A stretch of DNA of 64,000 nucleotides from Limnobacter sp. CACIAM 66H1 (GCF_001601825.1 NZ_LUJK01000008.1:1-64000), one strand, 5' to 3'. Numbered from the stretch's first letter, positions 19,343 through 31,104 are shown. Notes: generated from the letters alone by a model not told the origin. Numbers and translations: made by a program.

Positions 19343-20820
19343 TGGTCAACTCAGGGAGCAAATTGGTGCCCAACGTGTATGTACCCCGACAAACCAAAAT
19401 CGTGGCCACTTTGGGGCCAGCCTCCACTGACCCCGTCGTTCTTGAGAGAATGATTGCCGCGGGCATGAATGTGGTGCGGGTCAACTTTTCGCACGGCACT
19501 GCCCAAGAGCACATTGACCGGGTGAGAACAGTGCGTGACATTGCAGCCCGCTTGAAGCGCGATATTGCGGTGATGGCCGATTTACAGGGTCCCAAAATTC
19601 GAATTGGTGTGTTTGCCAATGGCTCCACCAACCTCGTTAACGGTCAGCCCTTTGTGCTGGAAGCCAAGTGCGACTCAGGCAACGATGAGCGGGTGGGTCT
19701 GGACTATCCGGAATTGGTCAACGATGTAAAAACCGGTGACACTTTGTTGCTGGATGACGGCAAGATCGTGCTGAAAGTCAAAAAAGTAACTCCCAGCCAA
19801 ATTCACTGTGAAACGGAAGTGGGGGGCGTGCTCAAAAACCGAAAGGGCATCAACAAATTGGGCGGCGGCCTGTCCGCGCCAGCGCTGACCTCGAAAGACA
19901 TGGAAGACATTCGCACTGCAGTGGCTTTCGAGGCAGACTACATCGCGGTCAGTTTCCCCAAAAGTGGTGCGGATATGTACATGGCTCGCGAACTGACTCG
20001 CGCTGCCGGCGGCCATGCCATGATGATTGCCAAGATTGAACGTTGTGAGGCACTTGAGAATCTGGATGATTTGATCCGTTCTTGCGATGGTTTGATGGTG
20101 GCTCGTGGTGATTTGGCGGTTGAAATTGGCGACGCCGCTGTACCTGCGGCTCAAAAGCGTCTCATTCGAGCAGCCCGGGAAGCCAACAAGCTGACCATTA
20201 CGGCTACCCAGATGATGGAAAGCATGATTGAAAGCCCCGTGCCCACCCGCGCTGAAGTGTCCGATGTGGCCAATGCAGTGCTCGATGGCACAGACGCCGT
20301 GATGCTGTCAGCTGAAACCGCTGCGGGCAAGTTCCCAGTAGAAACCATTGTGGCCATGGCCCGGGTGTGCGTTGAAGCAGAGAAGTCCGCGACCATCAAT
20401 CTGGACACTGATTTTTTGAATCGAAAGTTCAAGCGAGTGGACCAGTCGATTGCAATGGCCGCTTTGTTTACTGCACACCACCTTGAGGTGAAAGCGATTG
20501 CGGCGTTGACCCAGTCTGGGTCTACTGCCCTGTGGATGTCGCGTTTGAACAGTGGCGTACCCATTTTTGCACTGACGCCTGAAGAAAAAACCCGACGTCG
20601 TCTGTCGATGTACCGTGACGTGCGCACTGTCATGATGCAGTACGAAACTGAGGACCGTGAAGTATTGCTGGCGAAATCAGAGCAGGCTTTGCTGGATGCC
20701 AAAGTGGTTGAGCTCGGTGATCTGATTGTGATCACCATTGGTGAGCCAATTGGTAAATCCGGAGGAACCAACACCATGAAAATTGTTCGTGTGGGCGAAC
20801 ACATTGGCTTGCTGAATTAA
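19342..20820 (+). CDS. pyk: Pyruvate kinase
   Basis: Pyruvate kinase transfers phosphate from phosphoenolpyruvate to ADP. The 492-residue protein has KIVATLGPAS at the start of the barrel, the MIAKIER active-site lysine and glutamate segment, GLMVARGDLAVEIG, and the signature TATQMMESMIESPVPTRAEV. The C-terminal allosteric domain is present. The ATG overlaps the pgk stop (TGATG), implying translational coupling. fba begins 39 bp after its stop. Confidence 0.97.
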   Translation: MVNSGSKLVPNVYVPRQTKIVATLGPASTDPVVLERMIAAGMNVVRVNFSHGTAQEHIDRVRTVRDIAARLKRDIAVMADLQGPKIRIGVFANGSTNLVNGQPFVLEAKCDSGNDERVGLDYPELVNDVKTGDTLLLDDGKIVLKVKKVTPSQIHCETEVGGVLKNRKGINKLGGGLSAPALTSKDMEDIRTAVAFEADYIAVSFPKSGADMYMARELTRAAGGHAMMIAKIERCEALENLDDLIRSCDGLMVARGDLAVEIGDAAVPAAQKRLIRAAREANKLTITATQMMESMIESPVPTRAEVSDVANAVLDGTDAVMLSAETAAGKFPVETIVAMARVCVEAEKSATINLDTDFLNRKFKRVDQSIAMAALFTAHHLEVKAIAALTQSGSTALWMSRLNSGVPIFALTPEEKTRRRLSMYRDVRTVMMQYETEDREVLLAKSEQALLDAKVVELGDLIVITIGEPIGKSGGTNTMKIVRVGEHIGLLN

Positions 20821-20859
20821 CCAGTTATTTGACTAATTTTATTTTTCGGAGACTTTGAA

Positions 20860-21924
20860 ATGCCTCTCGTATCCATGCGCCAACTGTTGGACCATGCCGC
20901 TGAAAACGGCTACGGCATTCCCGCGTTCAACGTGAACAACCTGGAACAGGTTCAGGCCGTCATGGCCGCTGCTGATGAAGTTGGCGCGCCTGTCATTCTT
21001 CAAGCCAGCGCTGGTGCCCGCAAGTACGCGGGTGAGCCATTCATCAAGCACTTGATTCAGGCGGCTGTGGAAGCATTTCCGCACATTCCGCTGGTTATGC
21101 ACCAAGATCACGGCACCAGCCCCAAGGTTTGCCAGGGCGCCATTGACCTGGGCTTTGGTTCGGTCATGATGGATGGTTCTCTGATGGAAGACGGCAAAAC
21201 GCCAGCTTCTTTTGATTACAACCTTGAGGTGACCCGCAAGGTGGTGGAAATGGCTCACAAGGTGGGCGTGACTGTTGAAGGTGAACTCGGTTGTTTGGGT
21301 AACCTGGAAACTGGTGAAGCTGGAGAAGAAGACGGCATTGGCGCTGAAGGCAAGTTGGATCACAGCCAAATGCTGACCGATCCAGAAGAGGCTGCCGTAT
21401 TTGTCAAAGCGACTCAACTGGATGCTTTGGCCATTGCCATCGGAACCAGCCACGGTGCTTACAAGTTCAGCCGCAAACCCACTGGCGATATCCTTGCCAT
21501 TTCACGCGTGAAGGAAATTCATGCCCGTATTCCAAATACCCACTTGGTAATGCACGGTTCATCGTCGGTGCCCGCAGAATTGCTGGCCATCATCAATCAG
21601 TACGGTGGCAAAATGAAGGAAACCTACGGTGTTCCCGTAGAGGAAATTCAGGAAGCCATCAAGTATGGTGTGCGCAAAATCAATATTGACACCGATATTC
21701 GTCTGGCCATGACCGGCGCAGTGCGTAAGTTTTTGTTCGAGAACCCCGACAAATTCGACGCGCGTGAGTGGCTGAAACCCGCGCGTGAAGCGGCCAAGCA
21801 AATTTGTAAGCAGCGTTACATGGAGTTTGGTTGTGAAGGGCAGGGCGCGAAGATCAAACCAGTTGCCATGAGCGAAATTGCACAGAAATATGCCAAGGGC
21901 GAACTCGCGCAAATCGTTCAGTAA
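20860..21924 (+). CDS. fba: Fructose-bisphosphate aldolase, class II
   Basis: This zinc-dependent aldolase cleaves fructose 1,6-bisphosphate in glycolysis or forms it in gluconeogenesis. The 354 residues belong to the CbbA/Fba subgroup of Proteobacteria. Metal ligand motifs are visible: LVMHQDHG (second histidine binds zinc), [11 protein letters not shown] and [22 protein letters not shown] is the phosphate-binding region. A GGAG ribosome site precedes the ATG. A terminator follows 26 bp after the stop. Confidence 0.97.
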   Translation: MPLVSMRQLLDHAAENGYGIPAFNVNNLEQVQAVMAAADEVGAPVILQASAGARKYAGEPFIKHLIQAAVEAFPHIPLVMHQDHGTSPKVCQGAIDLGFGSVMMDGSLMEDGKTPASFDYNLEVTRKVVEMAHKVGVTVEGELGCLGNLETGEAGEEDGIGAEGKLDHSQMLTDPEEAAVFVKATQLDALAIAIGTSHGAYKFSRKPTGDILAISRVKEIHARIPNTHLVMHGSSSVPAELLAIINQYGGKMKETYGVPVEEIQEAIKYGVRKINIDTDIRLAMTGAVRKFLFENPDKFDAREWLKPAREAAKQICKQRYMEFGCEGQGAKIKPVAMSEIAQKYAKGELAQIVQ

Positions 21925-21950
21925 ACAGCCAGAAAAAGCCTGTAGAAGCT

Positions 21951-21982
21951 CACGCGGGCTAAGCCCCGCGTGTTTTATTTTT
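21951..21982 (+). terminator. Rho-independent terminator after fba
   Basis: An eight-base-pair perfect stem (CACGCGGG at 21951-21958, CCCGCGTG at 21965-21972) with a six-base loop is followed by TTTTATTTTT. It separates the glycolytic genes from purC, which begins 29 bp further on. Confidence 0.9.
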
Positions 21983-22010
21983 AAAGCCTGAATCCCAAGA
22001 GGCCATTTGA

Positions 22011-22908
22011 ATGAGTACTGTGTTTGAAACCAAGCTGACTTCCCTGCCTTTGCTGCACCGAGGCAAGGTTCGGGAAAATTTTTCCGTTGGCGACGACAAA
22101 ATGTTGATTGTGGCCAGTGACCGCCTGTCCGCATTCGATGTCATTCTGGACCAACCCATCCCCGAGAAAGGCATGGTGCTGACCCAGATGGCCCAGTTCT
22201 GGTTCGACATTCTGGCTGATGTGGTTCCCAATCATCTGACTGGAGTAGCTCCCGAAACAGTGGTGTCGGCCGAAGAAGCACCGCAGATCAAGGGACGTTC
22301 CATGGTCGTCAAAAAAACTGAAAGCTTTGCCAATCGAGGCGGTGGTACGTGGCTACCTGATTGGTTCTGGCTGGAAAGACTACCAGGCCACAGGTGCCGT
22401 GTGTGGCATCAAATTGCCTTCTGGTATGCAAATGGCTGCCAAGCTGGATGAACCAATTTTCACGCCAGCCACCAAGGCCGCCATGGGTGAGCATGATGAG
22501 AATATCGACTTCGACACCATGAGCGATGTAGTTGGCCGTGACCTAGCCCAACAAATTCGTGACGTATCGATTGCCTTGTACACCAAGGCCAGCGATTATG
22601 CCGCACGCCAGGGCATTATTATTGCGGACACCAAATTTGAATTTGGTCTCGATGAAAACGGTACCTTGACCCTGATGGATGAGGTGTTGACCGCCGACTC
22701 TTCGCGTTTTTGGCCAGCCGACCAATATCAGGTGGGTGTTTCGCCACCCTCTTACGACAAACAGTTTGTACGCGATTACCTTGAAAGCGTACCGGGCTGG
22801 AACAAAAAGGCACCAGCGCCTACACTTCCACAAGACATCATTGACAAAACAGCGGCCAAGTATCGACAAGCCTATGAAATTTTGACTGGCCGCCTTTGGA
22901 TTGGATAA
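22011..22908 (+). pseudogene. purC: SAICAR synthase PurC, interrupted by a +1 frameshift in an A7 run
   Basis: PurC joins aspartate to CAIR to make SAICAR in purine synthesis. The first 101 or so codons read normally ([48 protein letters not shown]). The remainder is in another frame: [47 protein letters not shown]. The break is AAAAAAA at 22311-22317; six A would give [17 protein letters not shown] and a 298-residue protein of normal size. As written the product ends at 22451. Neighbours purE and purK are intact, so a purine auxotroph seems unlikely; sequencing error or transcript slippage are alternatives. Confidence 0.92.
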
Positions 22909-22912
22909 GCAA

Positions 22913-23434
22913 ATGACCGAAGCCACACACATGCACACCTCCGACCATCCCAAAGTGGGTGTAGTCATGGGTTCCTCTTCCGACTGGGAAGTGATGAAAA
23001 ACGCCGTGCAGGTGCTGCGCGATTTTGGAGTGGATTATGAAGCCCGTGTGGTTTCAGCTCACCGTATGCCTGATGAAATGTTTGCTTACGCGGAGACAGC
23101 AGCCACCCGCGGCATTCAGGTCATTATCGCCGGTGCTGGTGGTGCGGCCCACCTGCCCGGCATGCTGGCGGCCAAAACAATTGTGCCGGTGATGGGTGTG
23201 CCAGTTCCCTCGAAGTACCTCCGTGGTGAAGACTCACTGTTGTCGATTGTCCAAATGCCCAAAGGCATTCCAGTGCACACCTTCGCGATTGGTGAGGCGG
23301 GTGCGGCCAATGCCGCTTTGGGGGCTGTCGCTATTTTGGCCTTGACCGACACTGAACTAAACCAGAAATTGCAGGAGTTTCGCGTAAGCCAGTCGAATGT
23401 GGCCCGTGAAATGGAACTGCCTCCTTTGCGTTGA
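22913..23434 (+). CDS. purE: N5-carboxyaminoimidazole ribonucleotide mutase PurE
   Basis: PurE converts N5-CAIR to CAIR, the step between PurK and PurC. At 173 residues it is close to the E. coli length. Motifs: [25 protein letters not shown] (catalytic histidine), [13 protein letters not shown] and [24 protein letters not shown] use the ATG at 22913, four bases after the purC stop; an in-frame TTG at 22901 would overlap purC. purK follows after 16 bp. Confidence 0.97.
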   Translation: MTEATHMHTSDHPKVGVVMGSSSDWEVMKNAVQVLRDFGVDYEARVVSAHRMPDEMFAYAETAATRGIQVIIAGAGGAAHLPGMLAAKTIVPVMGVPVPSKYLRGEDSLLSIVQMPKGIPVHTFAIGEAGAANAALGAVAILALTDTELNQKLQEFRVSQSNVAREMELPPLR

Positions 23435-23450
23435 TTCTTAAGCCAAACAC

Positions 23451-24626
23451 ATGAGCAAGATCGAATTCAAAACAGCTAAACCTGGCCAGTGGCTAGGCCT
23501 GTTGGGTGGTGGCCAGTTGGGCCGCATGTTCTGCATGGCAGCGCAAAGCATGGGGTATCGCGTGTTGGTGCTGGATCCCGCCGCCAACGGCCCCGCTGGT
23601 TCCGTGGCTGATGATCAGGTGCTTGCCGATTACCTCGACGATCAGGGCTTGGCGCGCTTGGCCCAGCGTTGTGTGGGTGTCACCACCGAGTTTGAGAACG
23701 TACCTGCTTTGGCGCTCGACACCTTGTCCAAAAGCATTCCTGTGAGTCCATCAGCGTTTTCAGTGGGTGTTGCGCAAAACCGCATTGAAGAAAAAGCGTA
23801 CATCACTGGTTGCGGCGTGCCAGTTGCACCCCATGCGGCCATTCGCAGCATGGCCGACATCACCGCTGATTTGGAGCACTTGCTGCCGGGTATCGTGAAA
23901 ACGGCCCGTTTGGGTTATGACGGCAAGGGTCAGGTTCGTGTGAAAACGCTGGACGAGGTACGAAAGGCTTTTGCCGATTTGAATGAGGTGGACTGCGTCC
24001 TTGAAAAACGCCTTAACCTTCAAAAAGAAATGTCAGTGATTGTCGCCCGCGATCACAAGGGTGAATGTGCGACGTTTCCTGTGGCGGAAAATCACCATCG
24101 CAAAGGTATCCTCGCTACAACCATTGTGCCAGCCCGCATCGATGAAGCCATGGCCGCTCAAGCACGGGCCAATGCTATTTCAATTGCCGGGGCACTTGAT
24201 TACGTGGGGGTGCTGTGCGTCGAGTTTTTTGTGGTCGATGATCTTGGCTTGGTGGTCAATGAAATTGCACCGCGCCCGCACAACAGCGGGCACTATTCGA
24301 TTGACGCCTGTGTCACTTGCCAGTTTGAACAACAGGCTCGCGTGCTTGCCGGGCTGCCATTGGGCGACACTCGCCAGCACAGCCCCGCCGTCATGGTGAA
24401 CCTGCTGGGTGACCTTTGGTATGGCGAAGATGGCAGCATTCGTGAACCTGCCTGGGAAAAGGTATTGGCCATTCCCGAGGTGAAGCTGCACCTGTATGGC
24501 AAGGAACAAGCCCGGGTAGGGCGCAAAATGGGCCACATCACGGTGATTGCAGAAACCCTCGACCGTGCCCTGGCGGTTGCACAAGAAGTTAGAGACATTC
24601 TTGGCATTGGCGATGACGACGACTGA
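23451..24626 (+). CDS. purK: N5-carboxyaminoimidazole ribonucleotide synthase PurK
   Basis: PurK carboxylates AIR with bicarbonate and ATP, feeding PurE. The 391-residue ATP-grasp protein starts with GLLGGGQLGRMFCMAAQ. It has TTEFENVP, KTARLGYDGKGQ (ATP binding), FFVVDDLGLVVNEIAPRPHNSGHY and a conserved QFEQQARVLAGLPLG segment. It follows purE by 16 bp, and its 3' end overlaps the sua5 start by 14 bases. The three pur genes form one cluster at the end of the glycolytic block. Confidence 0.96.
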   Translation: MSKIEFKTAKPGQWLGLLGGGQLGRMFCMAAQSMGYRVLVLDPAANGPAGSVADDQVLADYLDDQGLARLAQRCVGVTTEFENVPALALDTLSKSIPVSPSAFSVGVAQNRIEEKAYITGCGVPVAPHAAIRSMADITADLEHLLPGIVKTARLGYDGKGQVRVKTLDEVRKAFADLNEVDCVLEKRLNLQKEMSVIVARDHKGECATFPVAENHHRKGILATTIVPARIDEAMAAQARANAISIAGALDYVGVLCVEFFVVDDLGLVVNEIAPRPHNSGHYSIDACVTCQFEQQARVLAGLPLGDTRQHSPAVMVNLLGDLWYGEDGSIREPAWEKVLAIPEVKLHLYGKEQARVGRKMGHITVIAETLDRALAVAQEVRDILGIGDDDD

Positions 24627-25644
24627 TTCCGGCAGACCTCACTTGCATGCCGCGCTGCTGGATCCAAGTGATATTCACATTCAGCGTTGCGCTCAGGCGC
24701 TTCAAAGCGGCGAGTTGGTCGCTTTCCCAACTGAAACCGTGTTTGGCTTGGGTGCAGCTGTTTCTCAGCTGGGCGCTATTGAAGGCATTTTCAAGGCGAA
24801 GGGGCGACCCTCAGAACACCCGCTGATTGCCCACGTGGCCCCCGGTGCCGATTTAACCGGCTGGGTGGCTGAATTGACCGCTACGATGCACAAGTTGATG
24901 AATGCGTTCTGGCCTGGTCCACTCACTTTGGTGGTCCCCAAAGGCGAGCGCATGCCTTTCGAAGTGACTGGCGGGCAGACTTCAGTGGGGATTCGCTGTC
25001 CTTCGCACCCGGTTGCAATTAAGCTGTTAAAAGCCACTGGTGTGCCGGTGGCAGCACCCTCGGCCAATCGGTTTGGCAAGGTCAGTCCCACTCGAGCAAG
25101 CCATGTGTTGGCTGAGCTTGGCGACCGAATTCCGTTTATTCTGGATGGTGATGTGCCTGAGGTAGGTATTGAATCGACCATTGTTTCATTGTTGGAAGAT
25201 CAGCCTGCCATACTGCGGCCTGGCGCCATTACCGCTGAGCAAATAGAGGCAGTGTTGGGCGTGCCTGTGAAAAGTCACGGCGAGGTATCCAAAACTCCAA
25301 ATTCCAATCCGCGGGTTTCCGGTGCGCTTGAAAAACACTACAGCCCTGATGCCAAGGTGTGGGTATTACCGGCTGGCGAATTAGCTGCCTTGGAATTGCA
25401 GAATAAAACCTTGTGTGTGGGTTGGACCGATGAATTTCTGGCGCAGGCCGATGCACTGAGAGAAAAGTTCGGGGAAGTGCTGGTTGAAGCCTTGAGTGAC
25501 AAACCTGGCGAAGTCGCCAAGGCGCTTTACGCCACTTTGCGTCAGGCCGATGAACTGGCGTGCAGGCAAGTATTGTTTGAAAAGCCTGGGCAAACCCCGG
25601 ATTGGGAAGCGGTCAATGATCGCTTGAAACGCGCTTCCGCCTGA
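24613..25644 (+). CDS. L-threonylcarbamoyladenylate synthase (Sua5/YrdC/YwlC)
   Basis: This enzyme makes threonylcarbamoyl-AMP from threonine, bicarbonate and ATP, the precursor of the t6A37 tRNA modification; TsaE (34073) belongs to the same pathway. I place the start at ATG 24613, giving 343 residues. The YrdC domain has AFPTETVFGLGA, KGRPSEHPL, RCPSHPVA and APSANRFGKVSPT. The C-terminal Sua5 domain (GALEKHYSPDAKVWVL onward) makes this the long Sua5 form rather than the short TsaC form. The start overlaps purK by 14 bases. Confidence 0.94.
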   Translation: MTTTDSGRPHLHAALLDPSDIHIQRCAQALQSGELVAFPTETVFGLGAAVSQLGAIEGIFKAKGRPSEHPLIAHVAPGADLTGWVAELTATMHKLMNAFWPGPLTLVVPKGERMPFEVTGGQTSVGIRCPSHPVAIKLLKATGVPVAAPSANRFGKVSPTRASHVLAELGDRIPFILDGDVPEVGIESTIVSLLEDQPAILRPGAITAEQIEAVLGVPVKSHGEVSKTPNSNPRVSGALEKHYSPDAKVWVLPAGELAALELQNKTLCVGWTDEFLAQADALREKFGEVLVEALSDKPGEVAKALYATLRQADELACRQVLFEKPGQTPDWEAVNDRLKRASA

Positions 25645-25666
25645 GTTACCACACTGCTTGGTTTAA

Positions 25667-26046
25667 TCACATTTGCTGGGTTGGAATGTGCCCGCGTTGC
25701 TCGGCAATCACATTGTTGTCATCCACAAACACCAGCTTGGGCTGAAATGTTTTGCATTCCTGATCATCCAGCGTGCCGTAGGCCGCAATAATTACCAAAT
25801 CACCCTTTTGGGCACGGCGTGCAGCTGCACCGTTCAGGGAAATCATGCCGCTCCCGCGTTCGCCCTTGATGGCATAAGTTGAAAAACGCTCGCCATTGTC
25901 AATCACGTAAATGTCGATGCGCTGAAATTCAATAATGCCTGACGCCTCGAGAAGATTTTCATCAATCGCGCAAGAACCTTCATAGTGCAGTTCGCAGTGG
26001 GTTACTTTGGCTCGGTGTATTTTTCCGAGCAACATCTCACGATGCA

Positions 26047-26047
<1 letters not shown>
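25667..26047 (-). CDS. panD: Aspartate 1-decarboxylase
   Basis: PanD makes beta-alanine from aspartate for pantothenate. It is a pyruvoyl enzyme made as a proenzyme that cuts itself between G24 and S25 (HYEGSCAID). The 126-residue length and the position of the cleavage site agree with E. coli, supporting the ATG at 26047. Its start overlaps the panC stop by one base (TGATG). With panC and panB the complete beta-alanine and pantoate branch is clustered. Confidence 0.97.
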
Positions 26048-27736
<1,689 letters not shown>

Positions 27737-27761
27737 GGTGTGCTCTCGTGAGGGGTAGGTG

Positions 27762-28403
27762 TTACTCAGACCAGTTGAAAAACTCGCGTCGACCTTTCAT
27801 CCCGTCAATCTGGTTTAACAGCAAATCAAAGTCTTCGGAATGGTCAACAGGATTTAAATGCTCGGTGTTCACAATTAACAGTGGCGCGTCGTCATAGTGG
27901 TAAAAAAACCGACTATAGGCATCACTCAACTGCGACAAATAGGCCTCGGTGATATTCACCTCATAGGGCGTTGCGCGTTTTTGTACCCGTTCAATGAGTG
28001 CTTGCGGCGAGGCTTGCAGGTAAATCACCAAATCAGGCACGCTGGTTTGTGGGCTCTGGTGCTGATAAATTTGCTGGTATAGCTTCAGCTCTTCTTCGTC
28101 CAGTGTCAGGCTGGCAAACATGCGGTCTTTTTCCAGCAGAAAGTCGCTGACCACCATGTTTTCGAAAAAGTCCCGCTGGGTTAAATCCCTCAGCTGCCCA
28201 ATTCGCTGAAACAGAAAAAACAGTTGAGTGGGCAGGGCGTAACGGGCGGGTTCTTGGTAAAACTTCTCAAGAAAGGGATTGTCTTCAGGTTTCTCAAGCA
28301 ACAGCTCTGCTTGAAATCGCTGGGCGATCAGTCGGGCCAGCGAGGTTTTTCCCACGCCGATGGGGCCTTCAATCACGATGTGGCGATACTTTTCTGACAA
28401 CAA
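27762..28403 (-). CDS. Deoxynucleoside kinase family protein
   Basis: A dNK-family kinase (deoxyadenosine/deoxyguanosine kinase-like), 213 residues, predicted to phosphorylate deoxynucleosides. The P-loop is [10 protein letters not shown] at residues 12-21. The conserved glutamate segment [15 protein letters not shown] follows, then DRMFASLTL, and [21 protein letters not shown] contains the lid arginines. The start is a pair of TTG codons (28403 and 28400). The gene regularly sits between folK and panB in Burkholderiales. Which deoxynucleoside it prefers cannot be told from sequence. Confidence 0.88.
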   Translation of the reverse strand: MLSEKYRHIVIEGPIGVGKTSLARLIAQRFQAELLLEKPEDNPFLEKFYQEPARYALPTQLFFLFQRIGQLRDLTQRDFFENMVVSDFLLEKDRMFASLTLDEEELKLYQQIYQHQSPQTSVPDLVIYLQASPQALIERVQKRATPYEVNITEAYLSQLSDAYSRFFYHYDDAPLLIVNTEHLNPVDHSEDFDLLLNQIDGMKGRREFFNWSE

Positions 28404-28478
28404 GTTTTATTCTCCGATCGGTGGCTTACGCGCGGCCTCAGTGTAGCGCAGGGGTGAGGCTGGTATTGGAAAAAAAGT

Positions 28479-28994
28479 TCAAATTGCCTTGACGATCTGG
28501 TCCAGCGTGCCGGGCAGATGGTTTTTTGCCAGACCCAGGCGGGGTATCACAATTTCGGGGTTTAACTGCAACAACGGCTCCAGTACAAAGCGCCGCAAAT
28601 GCATACGGGGGTGTGGCACTGTCAGTTGTGGAGTGTTAACGGTTTCCTGACCAAACAAGAGCACATCAACGTCGATGGGCCGAGGGGCATTGCGCGTGGT
28701 ACGAATGCGCCCTAATTGTGCCTCGATTGTCATGCATTCATGTAACAGTTGCTCAGCACTCCCTCTCCACATCAATTCCAGCACGGAGTTCACATAGTTC
28801 GGACCTGTGGCATCGACTGGGGCACTTTCGAACCGCAGCGATTCTCGCACCGCTTGCGCGCAAGCATGGGTCCGGAAATACTCGAAGACTTCGTCGAATA
28901 GGGTCATGGGATGTCCCAAGTTTCCACCCAAACCCAGGTAGCACAGCCTGTGGTCTGTTGCCGGGTTCAATGCATGGCTCACTGTGTGGTTCAC
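28479..28994 (-). CDS. folK: 2-amino-4-hydroxy-6-hydroxymethyldihydropteridine diphosphokinase
   Basis: HPPK transfers pyrophosphate from ATP to hydroxymethyldihydropterin in folate synthesis. I choose the GTG at 28994, which overlaps the pcnB TGA (GTGA) and gives 171 residues, the normal size. The open frame continues upstream through pcnB but carries no HPPK sequence there. Motifs: CYLGLGGNLG, YVNSVLEL, TTRNAPRPIDVDVLLFG and VPHPRMHLRRFVLEPL. The last two are the signature for pterin and magnesium binding. Confidence 0.93.
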   Translation of the reverse strand: MNHTVSHALNPATDHRLCYLGLGGNLGHPMTLFDEVFEYFRTHACAQAVRESLRFESAPVDATGPNYVNSVLELMWRGSAEQLLHECMTIEAQLGRIRTTRNAPRPIDVDVLLFGQETVNTPQLTVPHPRMHLRRFVLEPLLQLNPEIVIPRLGLAKNHLPGTLDQIVKAI

Positions 28995-30442
28995 TCGCCC
29001 TGCAGTCCCTGGCCGTGGCCGGGCGTACTTCCACCGGATTTTGGCTTTCTTCGCCGACGTTTTTTCTTGACTGTCCCATCGGTACCTGCAGGTGTTCCAC
29101 GCAGGGCGTCCAGCATGTTTTGGCGGTTGTTGACATCGCCATCGCTGAATTCGCGCCACCATTCAGCCAATTCAACATCGGCGTCTACATCGCCCACCAT
29201 GGCACGCAATTCATAGAAATCGAGAGATGCCCGGAATTTCTGTTGCTCCAGCATGCGGAATGGCGCCTTGCCGGCACGTTTTTCGAAACGTGGTTGAAAT
29301 GCCCAAATTTCACGCATGTCGCCGGTTAGGCGACGCGGAATGGCCGTGCGCTCGGCCTGTTCGGCCAGCACATCGTCCATCGCTGCAAACAGTGCCGGAA
29401 ATTTCAGTTCCCCCTGTTCTAATTTTTTCTCCCAGTTTTCAAGCACCAAATGCCACAACAAGCAGGCAAACAGGAAGCCCGGGCTGAGTGGCTTGCCTTC
29501 TTTTACGCGTTTGTCGGTGCGGGCCAAAGCCTCGGTCAGGAAGGGTTCCCCGCGTTGGTGTTCCAGAATTGCATCGAGCAAGGGAAACACTCCATGATGC
29601 AATCCAGCTTCCCGCAAGCCTTTCAGGCAGGCCATGGCCGAGCCGCTCATCAGCAGCTTCAGCATTTCATCAAACAGGCGCGAGGCGGGCACATTGCGCA
29701 GCAAGTCAGACAACTCGGCGATGGGCGCGTAGGTGGCTGGTTCAATCTCGAAATTCAGTTTGGCTGCAAAACGCACCACACGCAGCATTCGAACCGGGTC
29801 TTCGCGGTAGCGCAGGCTTGGCTCCCCAATCATGCGCAGCACGCGCGCGCGCAGGTCTTCCATGCCATGGTGGTAGTCCCACACGGTTTCCGTGCTGGGG
29901 TCGTAGTACATGGCGTTGACGGTGAAGTCGCGTCTTGAGGCGTCTTCGTCTTGCCGACCGAATTCATTGTCGCGCAGCACCCTGCCATGCTCATCTTTCT
30001 CATTGCTAGCACTGGCCAAGGCTCTGAAAGTTGAGGTTTCAATGGTTTCAGGGCCAAACATCACATGCACAATTTGAAATCGCCTGCCAATGACCCGTGC
30101 GCGGCGAAACAGCCGCTGGGTTTGCTCAGGGCTTGCGTCAGTGGCCACGTCGAAGTCTTTGGGACGCATGCCCAAGAGCAAATCGCGCACAGCGCCGCCC
30201 ACAACAAATGCCTTGTAACCCTTACTTTGCAAGGTTTCGCAAACACGAATCGCATTGTGGCTGACCAGGCGGCGATCAATTTTGTGCTCGGCTACACCCC
30301 ATACCTTGGGTTTGTGCACGCCGTAGCTTGCTTTCACTTTCTTGGGCGTCCCCAGGTTCAAGTGAGCAGCAGGAGGCCCCGGGGTTTCACGCCCCAGCGT
30401 GGCTGGCTTGGAAAACATTCGTTTGAACAGTTTCTTGATCAT
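28991..30442 (-). CDS. pcnB: Poly(A) polymerase I
   Basis: PcnB adds poly(A) tails to RNA 3' ends and so promotes decay. The 483-residue protein belongs to the class II nucleotidyltransferase group. The active site is VVGGAVRDLLLG with the catalytic aspartates in RPKDFDVATDA; RRDFTVNAMYYDP and EDPVRMLRVVRFAAKL are the family's following blocks. The C-terminus is strongly basic (KKKRRRRKPK), a probable RNA-binding tail. The ATG overlaps the HAD gene's stop (ATGA) and the stop overlaps folK, placing it in a chain of coupled genes. Confidence 0.95.
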   Translation of the reverse strand: MIKKLFKRMFSKPATLGRETPGPPAAHLNLGTPKKVKASYGVHKPKVWGVAEHKIDRRLVSHNAIRVCETLQSKGYKAFVVGGAVRDLLLGMRPKDFDVATDASPEQTQRLFRRARVIGRRFQIVHVMFGPETIETSTFRALASASNEKDEHGRVLRDNEFGRQDEDASRRDFTVNAMYYDPSTETVWDYHHGMEDLRARVLRMIGEPSLRYREDPVRMLRVVRFAAKLNFEIEPATYAPIAELSDLLRNVPASRLFDEMLKLLMSGSAMACLKGLREAGLHHGVFPLLDAILEHQRGEPFLTEALARTDKRVKEGKPLSPGFLFACLLWHLVLENWEKKLEQGELKFPALFAAMDDVLAEQAERTAIPRRLTGDMREIWAFQPRFEKRAGKAPFRMLEQQKFRASLDFYELRAMVGDVDADVELAEWWREFSDGDVNNRQNMLDALRGTPAGTDGTVKKKRRRRKPKSGGSTPGHGQGLQGE

Positions 30443-31104
30443 TTGAACAACTCAAGGACAGGCCAGCCGCGTGTTTGTGCAATTTCAGCCAGTTTGTTGT
30501 CGGGGTTTGCCGCAACCGGGTGGCTCACGCATTCCAGAAGGGGCAGGTCGTTGATGGAGTCACTGTAAAAGTAACTGCTCTCAAAGCTGCTCAAAGTCCA
30601 GTTCTTCGCGGCCAACCACTCGTTCAGTCTGGTCACTTTGCCCTCCCTGAAACTGGGCACACCAGTGACCTTGCCTGTGTATTCACCATCGACCAATTCA
30701 GGTTCGGTAGCGATCAGGGCTTCAATTCCAAATGCCTGTGCAATTGGTTGGGTAATAAAGCTGTTGGTGGCCGTAATGATCACGCACACGGCATTGTCCG
30801 CCTGGTGCTGTTTTACCAGCTCAATTGCGCTTGGTTTCAAGTTGGGTCGAATGACTTCAGCCATGAACTCATGGTGCCAAGCCGCCAGTTGTGCACGTTT
30901 GTTGTCGCGCAGCGGGCGCAATTGAAAGTCCAAAAACTCGTCGATGTTCAGTGTACCTGCCTTGTAGTCTGCAAAAAACTGATTGTTGCGCGCCTCAAAT
31001 TCGGCCCGGTCCAGTACACCTTTGTTGATGAGGAATTGCGACCATCCATGGTCAGAGTCAATGGGCAACAGGGTGTTGTCCAGGTCAAACAGTGCGAGTT
31101 TCAT
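30439..31104 (-). CDS. HAD-IB family phosphatase (SerB-like)
   Basis: A haloacid-dehalogenase-superfamily phosphatase of subfamily IB, 221 residues. Motif I is LFDLDNTLL (residues 5-13), motif II is ITATNSFIT, the motif III lysine is in REGKVTRLNEW, and motif IV is YSDSINDLPLL. It resembles the SerB/CicA-like hydrolases, but the substrate cannot be assigned. It overlaps hda by 20 bases and pcnB by four, an arrangement conserved in Burkholderiales. Confidence 0.9.
   Translation of the reverse strand: MKLALFDLDNTLLPIDSDHGWSQFLINKGVLDRAEFEARNNQFFADYKAGTLNIDEFLDFQLRPLRDNKRAQLAAWHHEFMAEVIRPNLKPSAIELVKQHQADNAVCVIITATNSFITQPIAQAFGIEALIATEPELVDGEYTGKVTGVPSFREGKVTRLNEWLAAKNWTLSSFESSYFYSDSINDLPLLECVSHPVAANPDNKLAEIAQTRGWPVLELFK

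Noticed and set aside
22305-22320. Programmed -1 ribosomal frameshift in purC at an A-rich heptamer
   Set aside because: A -1 shift does not enter the correct downstream frame; a +1 (or -2) shift would be needed, so the dnaX-type mechanism does not fit.
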